Assembly: GCA_030141605.1 (NCBI GenBank)
Contig: JAQGDQ010000440.1
Location: 1 to 64,000, forward strand
DNA: 64,000 bases
Origin: Tubiluchus corallicola
Taxonomy: Eukaryota > Priapulida > Priapulimorpha > Priapulimorphida > Tubiluchidae
Direction: 5' to 3'
Shown here: piece by piece, positions 9,234 through 19,627 of the stretch
Position numbering within the stretch: the stretch's first letter is position 1
Layout: every line of letters starts with the position of its first letter
The notes under the pieces: model-generated
What the model was told of the DNA's origin: nothing
The model's input: only the letters and a program-made list of their open reading frames with translations
Database searches by the model: none
Program-made: the position numbers and the translations under genes

Positions 9234-10526
9234 CTAATCGAATTCAGGTATGTTGTTCATGCGTATTGTCGTAGCATTTTTGTGTGCAAAAAGCTCCTCT
9301 GCTTCTGCCATTATCTCAATTGTTGGACCAAGACTAAGTATACCACCATGCGAAACTTCCTGAAAAGTTACCTTTCTGCAAAAGCTGTCTACATTCAACC
9401 CACTAAACGAACGTGCCCATCCGTGAGTAGGAAGGGTATGGTTTGTACCCGATGCATAATCGCCGGCACTCTCAGGAGTATAATTCCCCAAAAACACCGA
9501 ACCCGCATTAATAACCCTATCTGTCATATCCATCGCTGACCTGGTAGAAATAATTAAATGCTCAGGGGCATATGTATTAACTATTTCCAGCATCTCTTCT
9601 TCGCTTCTGGCAACAATCGCCACACTGTTTGCCAACGCTTTACCTGCAACCTCCTCTCGTGGCAGCTCTTTTATCTGAACATTTAGCTCATCCGACACCC
9701 TATCAACCATCAACTCATCTGTAGATATCAAAACAACATGGCTGTCTGCTCCATGCTCTGCTTGTGAAAGAATATCTGCGGCTATAAACTCAGGTTTTGC
9801 CGAGCTATCCGCCATTATTGCCAGTTCAGACGGGCCAGCAGGCATATCTATTGCACACTCCGATAACGATACAATCTGCTTGGCCATCGTAACCCACGCA
9901 TTCCCAGGGCCAAATATTTTATAAACACGCGGTAAAGACTCTGTTCCGTATGCCATAGCTCCAATAGCCTGTACCCCACCAATCCTGTACACCTTATCAA
10001 TTCCAATCAATCTGGCGGAAAAAAGAATAGCAGGGTGTATATTCGAATCTTTACCAGGTGGAGTACAAAGTGTAATATCCTTGCATCCTGCAATTTTTGC
10101 AGGTATTCCCAACATCAAAACCGTCGAAAACAACGGGGCACTGCCACCGGGGATATAAAGGCCAACCCTCTCTACCGGTACCGATTTCTGCCAGCACCTC
10201 ACTCCGGGCATAGTCTCAATAACTTTTGTGTCAAGCACTTGAGACCTGTGAAACGTGGAAATATTCTCTGCTGCTACACGAATAGCTCTCTTCAACTTAG
10301 GAGCAACCATAGCTTCGGCTCTCTCCATTTCACTCTTACATACCCTCAGACTATCGGGGGAAACTCCGTCAAACCTAAGTGAAAACTCCTTTACTGCCTT
10401 GTCACCACCCTCTTTCACCTTATTAAGTATTTCCCTTACGCCAGCACTTAACCCGGAATGATCTGAAACTGGCCTAGAAATTATCCTCTGCCAGGTATCG
10501 TAAGATGGATACTTATATATATGCAT
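9234..10526 (-). CDS. hisD: Histidinol dehydrogenase
   Basis: Performs the last two oxidations of histidine synthesis, histidinol to histidine, with NAD and zinc. The 430-residue length is typical. The conserved segments GPGNAWVTMAKQIV, DMPAGPSELA, DILSQAEHGADS and the C-terminal GNYTPESAGDYASGTNHTLPT block are all present. It starts 11 bases after hisG ends, consistent with one transcript. Confidence 0.96.
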   Translation of the reverse strand: MHIYKYPSYDTWQRIISRPVSDHSGLSAGVREILNKVKEGGDKAVKEFSLRFDGVSPDSLRVCKSEMERAEAMVAPKLKRAIRVAAENISTFHRSQVLDTKVIETMPGVRCWQKSVPVERVGLYIPGGSAPLFSTVLMLGIPAKIAGCKDITLCTPPGKDSNIHPAILFSARLIGIDKVYRIGGVQAIGAMAYGTESLPRVYKIFGPGNAWVTMAKQIVSLSECAIDMPAGPSELAIMADSSAKPEFIAADILSQAEHGADSHVVLISTDELMVDRVSDELNVQIKELPREEVAGKALANSVAIVARSEEEMLEIVNTYAPEHLIISTRSAMDMTDRVINAGSVFLGNYTPESAGDYASGTNHTLPTHGWARSFSGLNVDSFCRKVTFQEVSHGGILSLGPTIEIMAEAEELFAHKNATTIRMNNIPEFD

Positions 10527-10537
10527 AACACACAGTG

Positions 10538-11401
10538 TTATATAATCATTTTCTCAATAGGTACAACAAGAATACCCTCTGCCCCGCACCTCTTTAAATT
10601 ACCTATCACTTCCCAGAAATCATCATCATCTATTACTGAATGCAACGAACTCCACCCCTCTTTTGCCAAAGGCACAATTGTAGGAGAAGTCATGCCGGGA
10701 AGTTCCTCTATAATCATATCAAGGCTTTTGTTGGGAGCGTTCAAAAGCACATACTTCTTACCCCTTCCTGCCTCAACCGACTCAATTCTGAAGATAAGCT
10801 CTTCTAAAATAGCTCTCTTATCTCTATCCAGCCCTGGAGTGCTAATAAGTACAGCCTCTGAATTCATCACGGTCTCCACCTCCTTTAGCCGGTTACTAAC
10901 CAGAGTGCTACCCGAACTTACTATATCAAATATTGCATCGGCAAGCCCTACTCCGGGGGCAATCTCCACCGAACCAGCTATAGTATGTATGTCTGCTGTA
11001 ATATTTTTTTCCCTGAGAAACACTTCTAATATACGCGGATATGAAGTTGCTATCTTTTTTCCTTCAAACCAGCTTATATCGCTATACTCAACAGGCTTTG
11101 GAATGGCAAGAGAAAGACGACACTTGCTAAAACCCAATCTCTTTACCACCTCCACTCTCTCACTCTTTTCATCTTTCTCATTCTCCCCAACAATACCAAT
11201 ATCTGCAACACCATCGGCAACCGACTGCGGTATATCATCATCCCGAAGGTAAAGTACCTCCATAGGAAAATTCTTTGCCGCAGATATAAGCTTTCTCCTC
11301 CCGGAAATAAGATTTATACCCGACTCTCTCAGTAGTTGAACAGACTCCTCATTCAACCTGCCCTTTGTCTGAATTGCAATACGTAACCTTGTGCCCACCA
11401 C
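10538..11401 (-). CDS. hisG: ATP phosphoribosyltransferase (long form)
   Basis: The first, committed step of histidine synthesis (ATP plus PRPP). The 287 residues have the periplasmic-binding-protein-like catalytic core, including LRIAIQTKGRL, DDIPQSVADGVADIGIVGEN and the GSVEIAPGVGLADAIFDIVSSGSTL PRPP loop region. A C-terminal extension of about 80 residues, as in the long feedback-regulated form, makes a HisZ partner unnecessary. It is the first gene of the his operon, behind a 150-base leader with a strong hairpin. Confidence 0.95.
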   Translation of the reverse strand: MVGTRLRIAIQTKGRLNEESVQLLRESGINLISGRRKLISAAKNFPMEVLYLRDDDIPQSVADGVADIGIVGENEKDEKSERVEVVKRLGFSKCRLSLAIPKPVEYSDISWFEGKKIATSYPRILEVFLREKNITADIHTIAGSVEIAPGVGLADAIFDIVSSGSTLVSNRLKEVETVMNSEAVLISTPGLDRDKRAILEELIFRIESVEAGRGKKYVLLNAPNKSLDMIIEELPGMTSPTIVPLAKEGWSSLHSVIDDDDFWEVIGNLKRCGAEGILVVPIEKMII

Positions 11402-11413
11402 TTCTCATGCTAT

Positions 11414-11447
11414 AAATAAGGCTTACCCTAACCGGTAAGCCTTATTT
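11414..11447 (-). promoter_or_regulatory. Perfect 14-bp hairpin in the his leader
   Basis: The arms aaataaggcttacc and ggtaagccttattt are exact complements with a 6-base loop. The hairpin lies 13 bases upstream of the hisG start and downstream of the predicted promoter, so it is in the mRNA leader. The position suggests attenuation or translational control. The short T stretch after it (TTTAT) makes a classical terminator uncertain. Confidence 0.5.
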
Positions 11448-11500
11448 GGTATATAATTTTATAACGCTTTTCACTTATACCAACTACACTCTGTCCCTCT

Positions 11501-11539
11501 CTAGTGACAACAACTGTAATTTGTGCAAGCTTCTGTCAT
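11501..11539 (-). CDS. Possible 12-codon his leader peptide
   Basis: A short frame encoding MTEACTNYSCCH starts about 12 bases after the predicted transcription start and ends before the leader hairpin. It has a single terminal histidine, not the histidine run of classical his leaders. It may therefore be fortuitous. Confidence 0.2.
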   Translation of the reverse strand: MTEACTNYSCCH

Positions 11540-11557
11540 GCCCACACTTCCTTTTGA

Positions 11558-11588
11558 CAAAAGTAGCCAAAAAATACAAGAGAGACAA
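11558..11588 (-). promoter_or_regulatory. his operon promoter, Bacteroidota type
   Basis: On the minus strand TTG (11588-11586), a 20-base spacer, then TACTTTTG (11565-11558) matches TTG-N19-21-TAnnTTTG. Transcription would begin near 11551, leaving a leader of about 150 bases before hisG. Confidence 0.55.
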
Positions 11589-11594
11589 TAATTG

Positions 11595-11720
11595 AGATCC
11601 TTGCAAGATGAAAGATTTTGGTTCATGTTGAATAAAAATTTGATAAAAAACACAATCTTATTATTGTAAGTGAAAGCTTTTGATAAAAACAATACTAAAA
11701 AGCGAGTTTTGAAAAGTCCC
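11595..11720 (+). repeat. Dispersed repeat A, copy 2
   Basis: Landmarks ccttgcaagatg, tttggttcatgttgaa, aatttgataaaaaacaca, ttattgtaagtgaaagc and gcgagttttgaaaag occur in family order. Together with the his leader it fills the 439-base gap between hisG and rnr. Confidence 0.75.
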
Positions 11721-11816
11721 CAATAATCTGTTTTAATACAATTACATTTAATAAACTTCTACATAACAGAAAGCTTTGACTCCGACCAAGGAAAACACGA
11801 TAAAAATTATCATTTA

Positions 11817-11835
11817 CCGGGGAAATAAATCCCGG
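11817..11835 (-). terminator. Weak terminator candidate after rnr
   Basis: The minus-strand arms ccggg and cccgg enclose a short A/T loop five bases past the rnr stop, then a T-rich stretch. The stem is short. Confidence 0.3.
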
Positions 11836-11840
11836 ACAAG

Positions 11841-14015
11841 CTATCTTTCCAGCGCCTCCGGGGTTTCATCTTCAACCAAACAAAAATCCATTTGTCGCTT
11901 TTGAAGACTTGCCCTCACAACTTTGACATACACTTCATCTCCCAATTGATACCTCTTATGCGAATGCTGCCCGATAATACAGTAGTTTTTCTCATCCAAT
12001 ACATAAAAATCATCTGTCAAATCGCGTAAAGGCACCATTCCCTCACACTTATTCTCTTCAATCTCAACATAAATACCCCAATCAGTAACTCCGGATATAA
12101 CCCCTTTAAACTGTTGCCCAAGCCTATCTTTCATAAACTCTACCTGCTTATACTTTATTGATGTTCGCTCAGCGTTAGCTGCCCTGGACTCCATCTCTGA
12201 CGAGTGCTTGCACATACCCTCCCACTTTTGCGGCTGAACCGACCTACTACCACCAAGATATCTCGACAAGAGGCGATGAACCATCATGTCGGGATAACGG
12301 CGAATTGGCGAAGTAAAATGGGTGTAATGCTCAAATGACAGTCCGTAGTGCCCGATATTCCTAGTCGAGTATTCAGCCTTTGCCATCGTACGAATAGCCA
12401 GGGTCTCTATTATATTACGCTCTTTCTTCCCCTCAATGTTCGTCATCAGATTATTCATTGATAAAGAAACGGCGGAAGGGGTGTCTGTCTTTATCCCATA
12501 CCCAAACCTCCTAATAAAATAATTAAAACTATCCAGCTTATCAGGATCCGGCTTATCGTGGATGCGATAAACAAACGTTCTCGCTTTGCGCCATGAAGAG
12601 CGCCCTCCTATAAACTCTGCTACACGCCTATTGGCAAGTAACATAAACTCCTCTACCAGCTTATTGGCATCCTTAGCATCCTTAAAAATAACACCCAGGG
12701 GCTTCCCGTTTTCATCAATTTCAAACTTTGCCTCTGTGCGTTCAAAAGCGATAGACCCCTCCTTGAAACGACTATCCCGCAACCTCTTTGCCAAGGAATT
12801 AAGTGCACATATCTCCTCCTTCATATCTCCAGCACCCGTTTCTATCACATCCTGCGCCTCCTCGTAAGTAAACCTTCGGGTAGAATGAATTAAAGTACGG
12901 CCAAACCACTGGGAATGAACTTTTGCGCTATCATCCAAATGAAATACAGCCGAAAAACAGAGCTTATCCTCATGGGGGCGCAATGAACACACACCATTAG
13001 ACAGAATCTCCGGGAGCATAGGAACAACCCTGTCTACAAGATACACAGAGGTCGCTCTGTTGTACGCCTCCTCATCCAGCAGTGTCCCGGGAATTACATA
13101 ATGGGTAACATCTGCAATATGAACTCCCACCTCCCACAAACCGCTCTCCAGCTTTTGAACAGAAAGGGCATCATCAAAATCTTTTGCATCAATAGGATCA
13201 ATTGTAAACGTTGGAACTCCCCTGAAATCTCTTCTCCGGCCTATCTCCTCATCCGTTATCTCAGTTGGTACCTTACTCGCCGCCTTCTCAACCTTTAACG
13301 GGAACTTGTGAGGAAGCCCAAACTCCGCAAGAATAGCATGCATCTCCGTATTATTCTCCCCCTCATTGCCAAGAACTTCAACAATCTCCGCAAATGGATT
13401 ACGAGCATGCTCCGGCCAATCTATAATTCGTGCGATAGCTTTCTGCCCATCCTTGACTCCATTCAGCTTCTCTTTGGGGATAAATAGGTCAAACGGACTT
13501 TTTGAAGAGGGGACAAGGAATGCATTAAATGAAGAAAACTCTACTGTCCCCACAAAGGTAGACTTCGCTCTCTCTAAAACCTTTACCACTTCACCCTCAG
13601 GCTGCCGCTTCTTCCTGCGGGCATATACATAAACCTGAACCTTATCACCACCCATAGCCCTGTGCATATTAGCCGCAGAAACAAAAATAGGCTCATCAAT
13701 CTCTTCACAAATAATATTTCCGGCACCCTTAGCAGTCATCTCCACCACTCCGGTAATATATCCCCCTTTAGACTTCAACCCATACTTGCCGCGTGCAACC
13801 TCTTCCAGGTACCCACTATCACGTAACTCCTGTAAAACAACATTTATCAACTGCTTAACAGGAGCCTCCTTTACTTTAAGCTCCGAGGCCAGTTGCTTAT
13901 AATTGAAACTCCTCTTATAATCACTATAAAAAATGGCAAGGATATTCTTCTTAAGGCCTGCCTTGTTAAATCTCACCTTTCTCTTTTTCACTCTTTTCTT
14001 TTTTCCCATAATCAC
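11841..14015 (-). CDS. rnr: Ribonuclease R
   Basis: A 3'-5' processive exoribonuclease that degrades structured RNA. Its 724 residues run in the usual order. A basic tail (KKKRVKKRKVR) and a winged-helix-like N-terminus come first, then cold-shock domains. The RNB catalytic domain follows, with the DPIDAKDFDDA acidic motif near 272-285 and HYTHFTSPIRRYPDMMVHR near 565. A C-terminal S1 domain spans about 635-710. Both the first ATG and the one two codons in (MGKKKR) fit; the second looks more natural. Confidence 0.95.
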   Translation of the reverse strand: MIMGKKKRVKKRKVRFNKAGLKKNILAIFYSDYKRSFNYKQLASELKVKEAPVKQLINVVLQELRDSGYLEEVARGKYGLKSKGGYITGVVEMTAKGAGNIICEEIDEPIFVSAANMHRAMGGDKVQVYVYARRKKRQPEGEVVKVLERAKSTFVGTVEFSSFNAFLVPSSKSPFDLFIPKEKLNGVKDGQKAIARIIDWPEHARNPFAEIVEVLGNEGENNTEMHAILAEFGLPHKFPLKVEKAASKVPTEITDEEIGRRRDFRGVPTFTIDPIDAKDFDDALSVQKLESGLWEVGVHIADVTHYVIPGTLLDEEAYNRATSVYLVDRVVPMLPEILSNGVCSLRPHEDKLCFSAVFHLDDSAKVHSQWFGRTLIHSTRRFTYEEAQDVIETGAGDMKEEICALNSLAKRLRDSRFKEGSIAFERTEAKFEIDENGKPLGVIFKDAKDANKLVEEFMLLANRRVAEFIGGRSSWRKARTFVYRIHDKPDPDKLDSFNYFIRRFGYGIKTDTPSAVSLSMNNLMTNIEGKKERNIIETLAIRTMAKAEYSTRNIGHYGLSFEHYTHFTSPIRRYPDMMVHRLLSRYLGGSRSVQPQKWEGMCKHSSEMESRAANAERTSIKYKQVEFMKDRLGQQFKGVISGVTDWGIYVEIEENKCEGMVPLRDLTDDFYVLDEKNYCIIGQHSHKRYQLGDEVYVKVVRASLQKRQMDFCLVEDETPEALER

Positions 14016-14085
14016 TAAATCAATTTGTGTTTCCCATCCTCATCCGATTCCAGGCACACTATACCTACTCTTTATTGCCATACTT

Positions 14086-14093
14086 CAAAAGTA
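14086..14093 (-). promoter_or_regulatory. Candidate -7 box for rnr
   Basis: TACTTTTG on the minus strand, about 70 bases upstream of rnr, in the divergent gap with the YfhO-type gene. No good -33 TTG is found at the usual distance. Confidence 0.3.
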
Positions 14094-14174
14094 TTGATTT
14101 TAATTGCATCCTGACTTCTCTTAGGACAATAAAAAACATACATTTGTAAAAAAATATCAAAGTCCTAGAAGTGC

Positions 14175-16686
14175 ATGAAAGCAATAATAAATAGAATTCA
14201 CTTAAAGAAAGCTACACCCCACTTAATACCAATACTTATCTTTCTCCTCATCTCACTAATATACTTCTCGCCTGTCCTGGAGGGAAAACGTATTAACGCA
14301 GGAGATCTCCGCAACTTTAAAGGAATATCTAGAGAAATTGTCGAATACAGAAACAGCACAGGAGAAGAGCCACTGTGGACAAATTCCATATTTGGAGGAA
14401 TGCCGACCTATTTAATCTCCACTATATATCCTGCAAATATAATACATAAACTTAAAAGTTTCATATACACCATACCGAGGCCAGCCAGCTACCTCTTTTT
14501 AAAGTTCCTATTGTTTTACCTTCTGTGTGTCTCACTTGGCGCCTCCCCATGGATAAGTCTCGTCGGCTCACTCGCGTATGGGTTCTCAACATACTTCTTC
14601 GTCTTGTTTGGTGCGGGGCACTCATCGAAAACGCACACACTAGTATTCAACTCAATGGTTGTTACAGGTATATTACTGGCATACAGAAATAAAAAGCTGC
14701 TAGGCAGTATTATAACGGCATTTGGAATATCATGGATGCTAAGCGCCAGTCACCCGCAAATGACATACTATACAGGACTGTTGGTGATGGTTCTTATCCT
14801 GACATACTTCATCTTTGCTATAAGAGAGAAGGCACTACCAGACTTCTTCAAAACATCACTTACTACTACTGGCGGCACTGCTGCTGGCCATATGCACCAA
14901 CTTCTCAAGGCTGTACACAACCTACGAGTATGGAAAATTCTCAATGCGGGGCAAATCAGAACTAAGCAGTAATAAAGGTGAAGGCAAAGTCTCATCCGGG
15001 CTTGAAAAAGACTATATATGGGGATATAGCTATGATCTTGGAGAAGCTGTTGCTGCTTTTATACCCCGGTTTAAAGGTGGGGGAATGAGAGAACCCCTCG
15101 GCGAAGAGTCGGAAACTTTTAAAGTGCTCTCCAAAAGTCAGGGCAGAATAAGGGCAAAAAAAATAGCCCAGGCTCTACCCCTGTATTGGGGGGACCAGCC
15201 TATCGTTGAAGGATCATACTACTTTGGGGCTGTATTATGCTTCCTGTTCGTCCTCGGACTTTTCATTGTAAAAGGCAAAGACAAGTGGTGGATAGCTGTT
15301 GTAGTTATATTCTCGTTTTTACTATCGCTCGGGAAAAACCTCCCAGCATTTAACAGTATAATGATAGACCACTTCCCGTGGTACAACAAGTTCAGGGACG
15401 TGAAAGGTGTTGTAGTGATACAACAATTTTCAATGGCACTTCTCGGAGTACTGGCCATAAAAAATATTTTTGAACAAAACATAACAAAAGTACAATTTCG
15501 GAGTGCGTTGAAATATGCGTTTGGCATAACAGGGGGGCTGGCACTGATTTTCATACTATTTCCAGGACTGGCCGGAGACTTTACAGGAAACAGTGATTCA
15601 CAATTTGGATGGCCTGAGCATTTGATAGAAGCACTTCGGGAAGATAGAAGATCTGTACTTAAAGCAGACGCACTACGCTCCCTGATCTTCGTATCACTTG
15701 CCGCACTAACTGTTTGGTTATTTTGGGAAAAGAAGATCAAGGGGGTCCATGCGTTGACTATATGGAGCGTACTAGTCCTGACAGACATGTGGCCCATAAA
15801 TAAAAAACACCTAAACCACAGTAACTTTGAATACCCCAAAAGAATGGAAATACCATTCCCCAAAACAGAAGCAGATGGCATCATCCTTGAAGACACCGAT
15901 CCCGACTTCAGAGTACTCAATACCACAGTAAACCCCTTTGTAGACGCGTCAACATCCTTTTACCACAAATCTGTAGGAGGATACCACGGTGCAAAGATGC
16001 AACGATATCAGGAATTGGCCGATCACTACTTAAGCAATGAGATATACACAGTTATGGCTCAACTGAGACAAATTGAAGCCGAATCGGAACTTGACTCTCT
16101 CTTTATAAACACCCCTGTGCTAAATATGCTAAACACAAAATATATGATATTTAACACCAGCACAGGCCCCATAATGAATAATAATGCCAACGGACACGCA
16201 TGGCTAGTTGATAATGTGAAAATTGTTGACAACCCGGACCAGGAGCTTGAAGCGCTAGGAGTATTAAATTTCACCAAAGAAGCAGTTGTAGACAAGCAGT
16301 TTAGCAGCTTGATTAACAACATGGAAGCACCGCCTCAAAAAAACAACTCATCGCTGCTCCTAAAAAGCTATAGCCCCAACAAGATGGTGTACCAGTATAA
16401 AGGAGAAAAAAATAACGTAGCTATATTCTCCGAAATATACTATCCTAAAGGATGGAACGCTTATATTGATGGAAAACTAACGCCTCATTTCAGAGCAAAC
16501 TATATACTCAGGGCTATGTCACTGCCCCAGGGAGAATATGAAATAGAATTTAAATTTGAACCAAAATCATATATCATAGGAAACAGAATATCACTAATAA
16601 GCTCCATTATTCTTATAATAGCAACTCTAGCCTTAATACTGCAAAAGCTCAGGGCAATACCCCCCACTATTAAACAGCAGCAATAA
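14175..16686 (+). pseudogene. YfhO-family membrane protein, split by a frameshift
   Basis: The two frames join into one protein of about 836 residues. The first frame (14175 to about 14875) encodes multiple membrane segments and the motifs AGDLRNF, GGMPTYL and GAGHSSKTHT typical of Bacteroidota YfhO/GT-C-like membrane proteins. It then loses sense and stops at 14972. Coherent sequence resumes in the +1 phase from about 14880, continues through further membrane helices and a soluble C-terminal domain (FRVLNTT, YHKSVGGYHGAKM), and ends with a last helix at 16686. One extra base (or two missing) near ggcggcactgctgctg at 14872-14885 explains it. It could be a real lesion or a read error. Function in envelope glycan biosynthesis is likely only by family. 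Confidence 0.7.
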
Positions 16687-16942
16687 ACAGGGGAGCAAAA
16701 ACAGAACCTTTTTCAGCTCCTTAATCTCATTAAAATGCAATTCTATATACCCCATATCCCCTATCATCTGTCGCATAGTTAGTTGCAGCTACGCTTTCAA
16801 TACTTTGCCATGAATTATCAAATTTGGCTTGGTCAACCGATTTAATACCCGAGTAATGTGTAAGCTATAAAGTTTTTATGCCTAAATCACTGTAATCCAA
16901 TACACATCTGCCGACATTACGCATAACACGTTTTAGCAAAGG

Positions 16943-17962
16943 TTATTTATATTTTTCTATAAATTCAACCACTAAAGAATAAAACTTATTAGGTTTTTCC
17001 CAATGAGGAGTATGCCCACACTCCTCTAACACATATTTGTATTTATCAGCTTCTGGTGTTTGAATTAAAGTATATAATGAATCGGCTACTTGAAAAGGTA
17101 CAGATCCATCTTCTTTACCCCAAATCAATAGTGACGGTTGTAATATTTTTGGGGCAGCAGGCATAAAGTTATATCCCGCAACAAAGTTGGTATAATTATA
17201 AACATCAGTCCAAGGCATTATTTGAAAAAAAGAGAAAAAATGCTTCTCCCCTTTTGAATATGGATTGAGGGCATTCGCTTCGTCTTCGTCATATATCCAA
17301 CCATCTAACATATCTACAAATTGATAGGGTTCATTATCCCCCTCATCAGGATATGGATTTTTTGTCCACCAATCTATGATATCCAGCCATTTTTGGTCTC
17401 CTGTTTCATTATACTTTGCTTGGGCTCTTGGTATTTGCCACTCCCTTTTAAGTTCCATTTCCCAGCGATCTTGCAAAGAGCCATTTGAGTTTATCCACCC
17501 ATTTATTGTTTTATTCATACCCTCCCATCCTAAATAGCTGATAGTTAATCCTCCTCCCCAGCTGTGACCATAAATAAAGATTGAGCCTGGAGAATAATGG
17601 TGTTCTATCAATGTAATAACCCTATCAAGATCAGTAATATGATGCTGAAGTGTAATGCTCCCAGTTATCGGGTCTCCTTTGCTATTTCCCGCAAAGCGCT
17701 GATCATAATAAACCACAGCATACTCTTTTTCTAAATTTCTAAATGAGGTTGCAGTGTGAAAATCAAAAGCTGAGCCAAATCCTGGCCCTCCATGATTGCA
17801 AATGATGAAAATCCCGGATGCAACATTACCTGTTATCCATATCGGTAGTACTGCATCATCTGTTTTTAAATACATAGTCTCCCCTTCAGTGTTCCAGTGC
17901 TCTGTCTTTTTACAAGAAAAGATAATTGGAATAATAACCAATAGTAGTAAAACCCTTTGCAT
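16943..17962 (-). CDS. Alpha/beta-hydrolase lipoprotein, prolyl-iminopeptidase-like
   Basis: A 339-residue lipoprotein (lipobox FSCKK, Cys17) with an alpha/beta-hydrolase fold. The oxyanion motif HGGPGFGS, the nucleophile elbow GHSWGGG, the acid in WGKEDGSVP and the final histidine in CGHTPHWE form a full catalytic set of the S33 type. The cap region between the elbow and the acid is rich in Trp and acidic residues. The substrate cannot be read from sequence. It starts 2 bases after the beta-barrel gene stops, so the two are probably co-transcribed. Confidence 0.85.
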   Translation of the reverse strand: MQRVLLLLVIIPIIFSCKKTEHWNTEGETMYLKTDDAVLPIWITGNVASGIFIICNHGGPGFGSAFDFHTATSFRNLEKEYAVVYYDQRFAGNSKGDPITGSITLQHHITDLDRVITLIEHHYSPGSIFIYGHSWGGGLTISYLGWEGMNKTINGWINSNGSLQDRWEMELKREWQIPRAQAKYNETGDQKWLDIIDWWTKNPYPDEGDNEPYQFVDMLDGWIYDEDEANALNPYSKGEKHFFSFFQIMPWTDVYNYTNFVAGYNFMPAAPKILQPSLLIWGKEDGSVPFQVADSLYTLIQTPEADKYKYVLEECGHTPHWEKPNKFYSLVVEFIEKYK

Positions 17963-17964
17963 AA

Positions 17965-18543
17965 CTAATTATTTTTATTGCTAGTAAATCGAATGGAGTA
18001 ACCTAAGGCAATGCTATAGTGAAAAACAAAGCCATCATTTTCTGGCAGTTGCAAAAATGCATTTGGTCTAAACCAAATGTAGTGGTCATACTCTTCTACT
18101 GATAGAATTTTATAACCAAAGTCGATATAAAATGATGGCATAAAATCAATACCTGCATAGTTTGAAACTTGAGTGACATTACCTAAGTGATCGACCTCAA
18201 AAACGCCAAGATCTGAATGATACCACGAGCTCATAATTCCCAAGCCTGCCCCAGCACCAACAAACATTTGATTTTTGAAAGTATGGCGTACAGATGGCGC
18301 AAGATCAAGAAAAATAGCTTGATGACTTCTCTTATGAAAATAGTAGCCAATACCTGCTCTTATAGGAAAGCTGACTATCTTTTCATTATCTATACCAGTA
18401 TATTCGGATTGTAAGTAAAACCCAGGATGTGTTATCCTTTCTCCATAATAACCAATTCCAAAAGTAAATTTATCCTGACCGTAAAGAGATATTACGGTAA
18501 GAGTAAGGACTAGAATAGTAAGAAATGATCGTCTCACTATCAT
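17965..18543 (-). CDS. Outer-membrane beta-barrel-like protein
   Basis: The start is set at MIVRRSF, which opens a clean signal peptide ending LYGQ; an in-frame upstream ATG at 18573 would add an unlikely hydrophilic tail. About 190 residues follow with alternating aromatic and glycine strands (FGIGYYGERI, GIGYYFHKRSHQAIFLDLAPSV, GAGAGLGIMSS, FYIDFGYKI, YSIALGYSIRF) ending in an aromatic last strand, as in small OM barrels. Specific function unknown. It is the first gene of a pair with the hydrolase. Confidence 0.65.
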   Translation of the reverse strand: MIVRRSFLTILVLTLTVISLYGQDKFTFGIGYYGERITHPGFYLQSEYTGIDNEKIVSFPIRAGIGYYFHKRSHQAIFLDLAPSVRHTFKNQMFVGAGAGLGIMSSWYHSDLGVFEVDHLGNVTQVSNYAGIDFMPSFYIDFGYKILSVEEYDHYIWFRPNAFLQLPENDGFVFHYSIALGYSIRFTSNKNN

Positions 18544-18573
18544 TTTATTCTTAAAATCTAACTTCCCAACCAA

Positions 18574-19261
18574 ATTAAGATTTTAAGATTTAGTATTTTT
18601 AGTTTTTAATATTTGCCAGCGCTCCGCCTATATGAAAACAGTTGAACTTGCAGGCTGCATTCTTATCTACCGTATAAGAAACTTGAAATTTTACTATCTA
18701 AGTTTTAGTATTTAGGTTATCCCATACCTTTTCAATATCGATATATTCTCTATTGAATTAGAAAAACACTCTCTCCCCTAATTTAGAAAGAATAGTATCT
18801 TTTACCCTCTCCTGGAAATTAAATCCGCTTTTACAAAGCCATCTTGTTGAAATTTACACCTCTTTATCTGTTGGTTCAGCATGATTAATTCCATCTGCAA
18901 TCTGTATTACACTTCGGTAACCTGCGAAAATCTACGGTATGGTTGTATTATCGCTTATTTTATGTTGCCTAACTATTAGATATAAAAACCTTTCATACAT
19001 CCTGCCGGTTCTGGGTACAATATAATGTTTTTTTGCATTAAAATATTAAATTTTACATTATTATGAGTCCATGACTCGTAATATTTTAGAGGCCCAAACA
19101 GCACAGCAAATACCACTAGGGGTATATAATTCCATAGTAGAACTTGCTGAAAAATACTTTAAGAGGCCATTACCTGGTATTGCAGAAATCGACTTCCACA
19201 GATACTTTTATCATATTGAATTGACAAGTTTGGGTTCAACAAAAGATCACAGCTTGCCGGC
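18574..19261. other. Gene-poor gap before ftsX
   Basis: No convincing gene. A 68-codon frame at 19071-19277 (+) has plausible residue composition but no recognisable relatives, and it ends inside a repeat A copy. The stretch 18700-19010 contains scraps that look like decayed coding sequence on the minus strand, interrupted by stops. Confidence 0.5.
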
Positions 19262-19380
19262 AAAATGGGAATTTTGACTCAGATTGAGGAAAAATTCGAT
19301 AAAAAACACAGTCTTTCAATCTAAATAAAGGGGTTTTGAATAGGACTTTGACAAAAAGATGGACTTTGTAAAGGCCTCAA
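19262..19380 (+). repeat. Dispersed repeat A, copy 3
   Basis: Contains actcagattgaggaaaaatt, cgataaaaaacacag, ggactttgacaaaaagatgg and a right end tttgtaaaggcctc. Copy 4 follows after about 60 bases, so two copies sit side by side. Confidence 0.8.
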
Positions 19381-19443
19381 ATAATAAAAATCACTCATTC
19401 TATTGTATATTTGTGTGGCAGTTTCGGAATAGAGCCATATAAA

Positions 19444-19580
19444 GCAAGACCTTTGCAGAGCAGTAAACCTTGGTTTAGGCTGAGAAAAAATCCGATAAAA
19501 AACTGCAGCTTATTGATGTAGGTAAAGGACTTTAATAAGGATATTAATAAAAATATGAACTCTATAAAAGTACCGGGGCA
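19444..19580 (+). repeat. Dispersed repeat A, copy 4
   Basis: Contains tttgcagag, ttggtttaggctgag, tccgataaaaaactgcagc, ttattgatgtaggtaaagg and atattaataaaaatatgaac. It lies directly in front of ftsX. Confidence 0.8.
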
Positions 19581-19627
19581 AAACACACCCGTAATGCGGG
19601 ATACAATAACCTAAGTAAAAATGAAAT

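Noticed and set aside
19071-19277. 68-codon frame upstream of ftsX
   Set aside because: Ends inside a repeat A copy and has no recognisable relatives; a real small gene cannot be excluded but is not supported.
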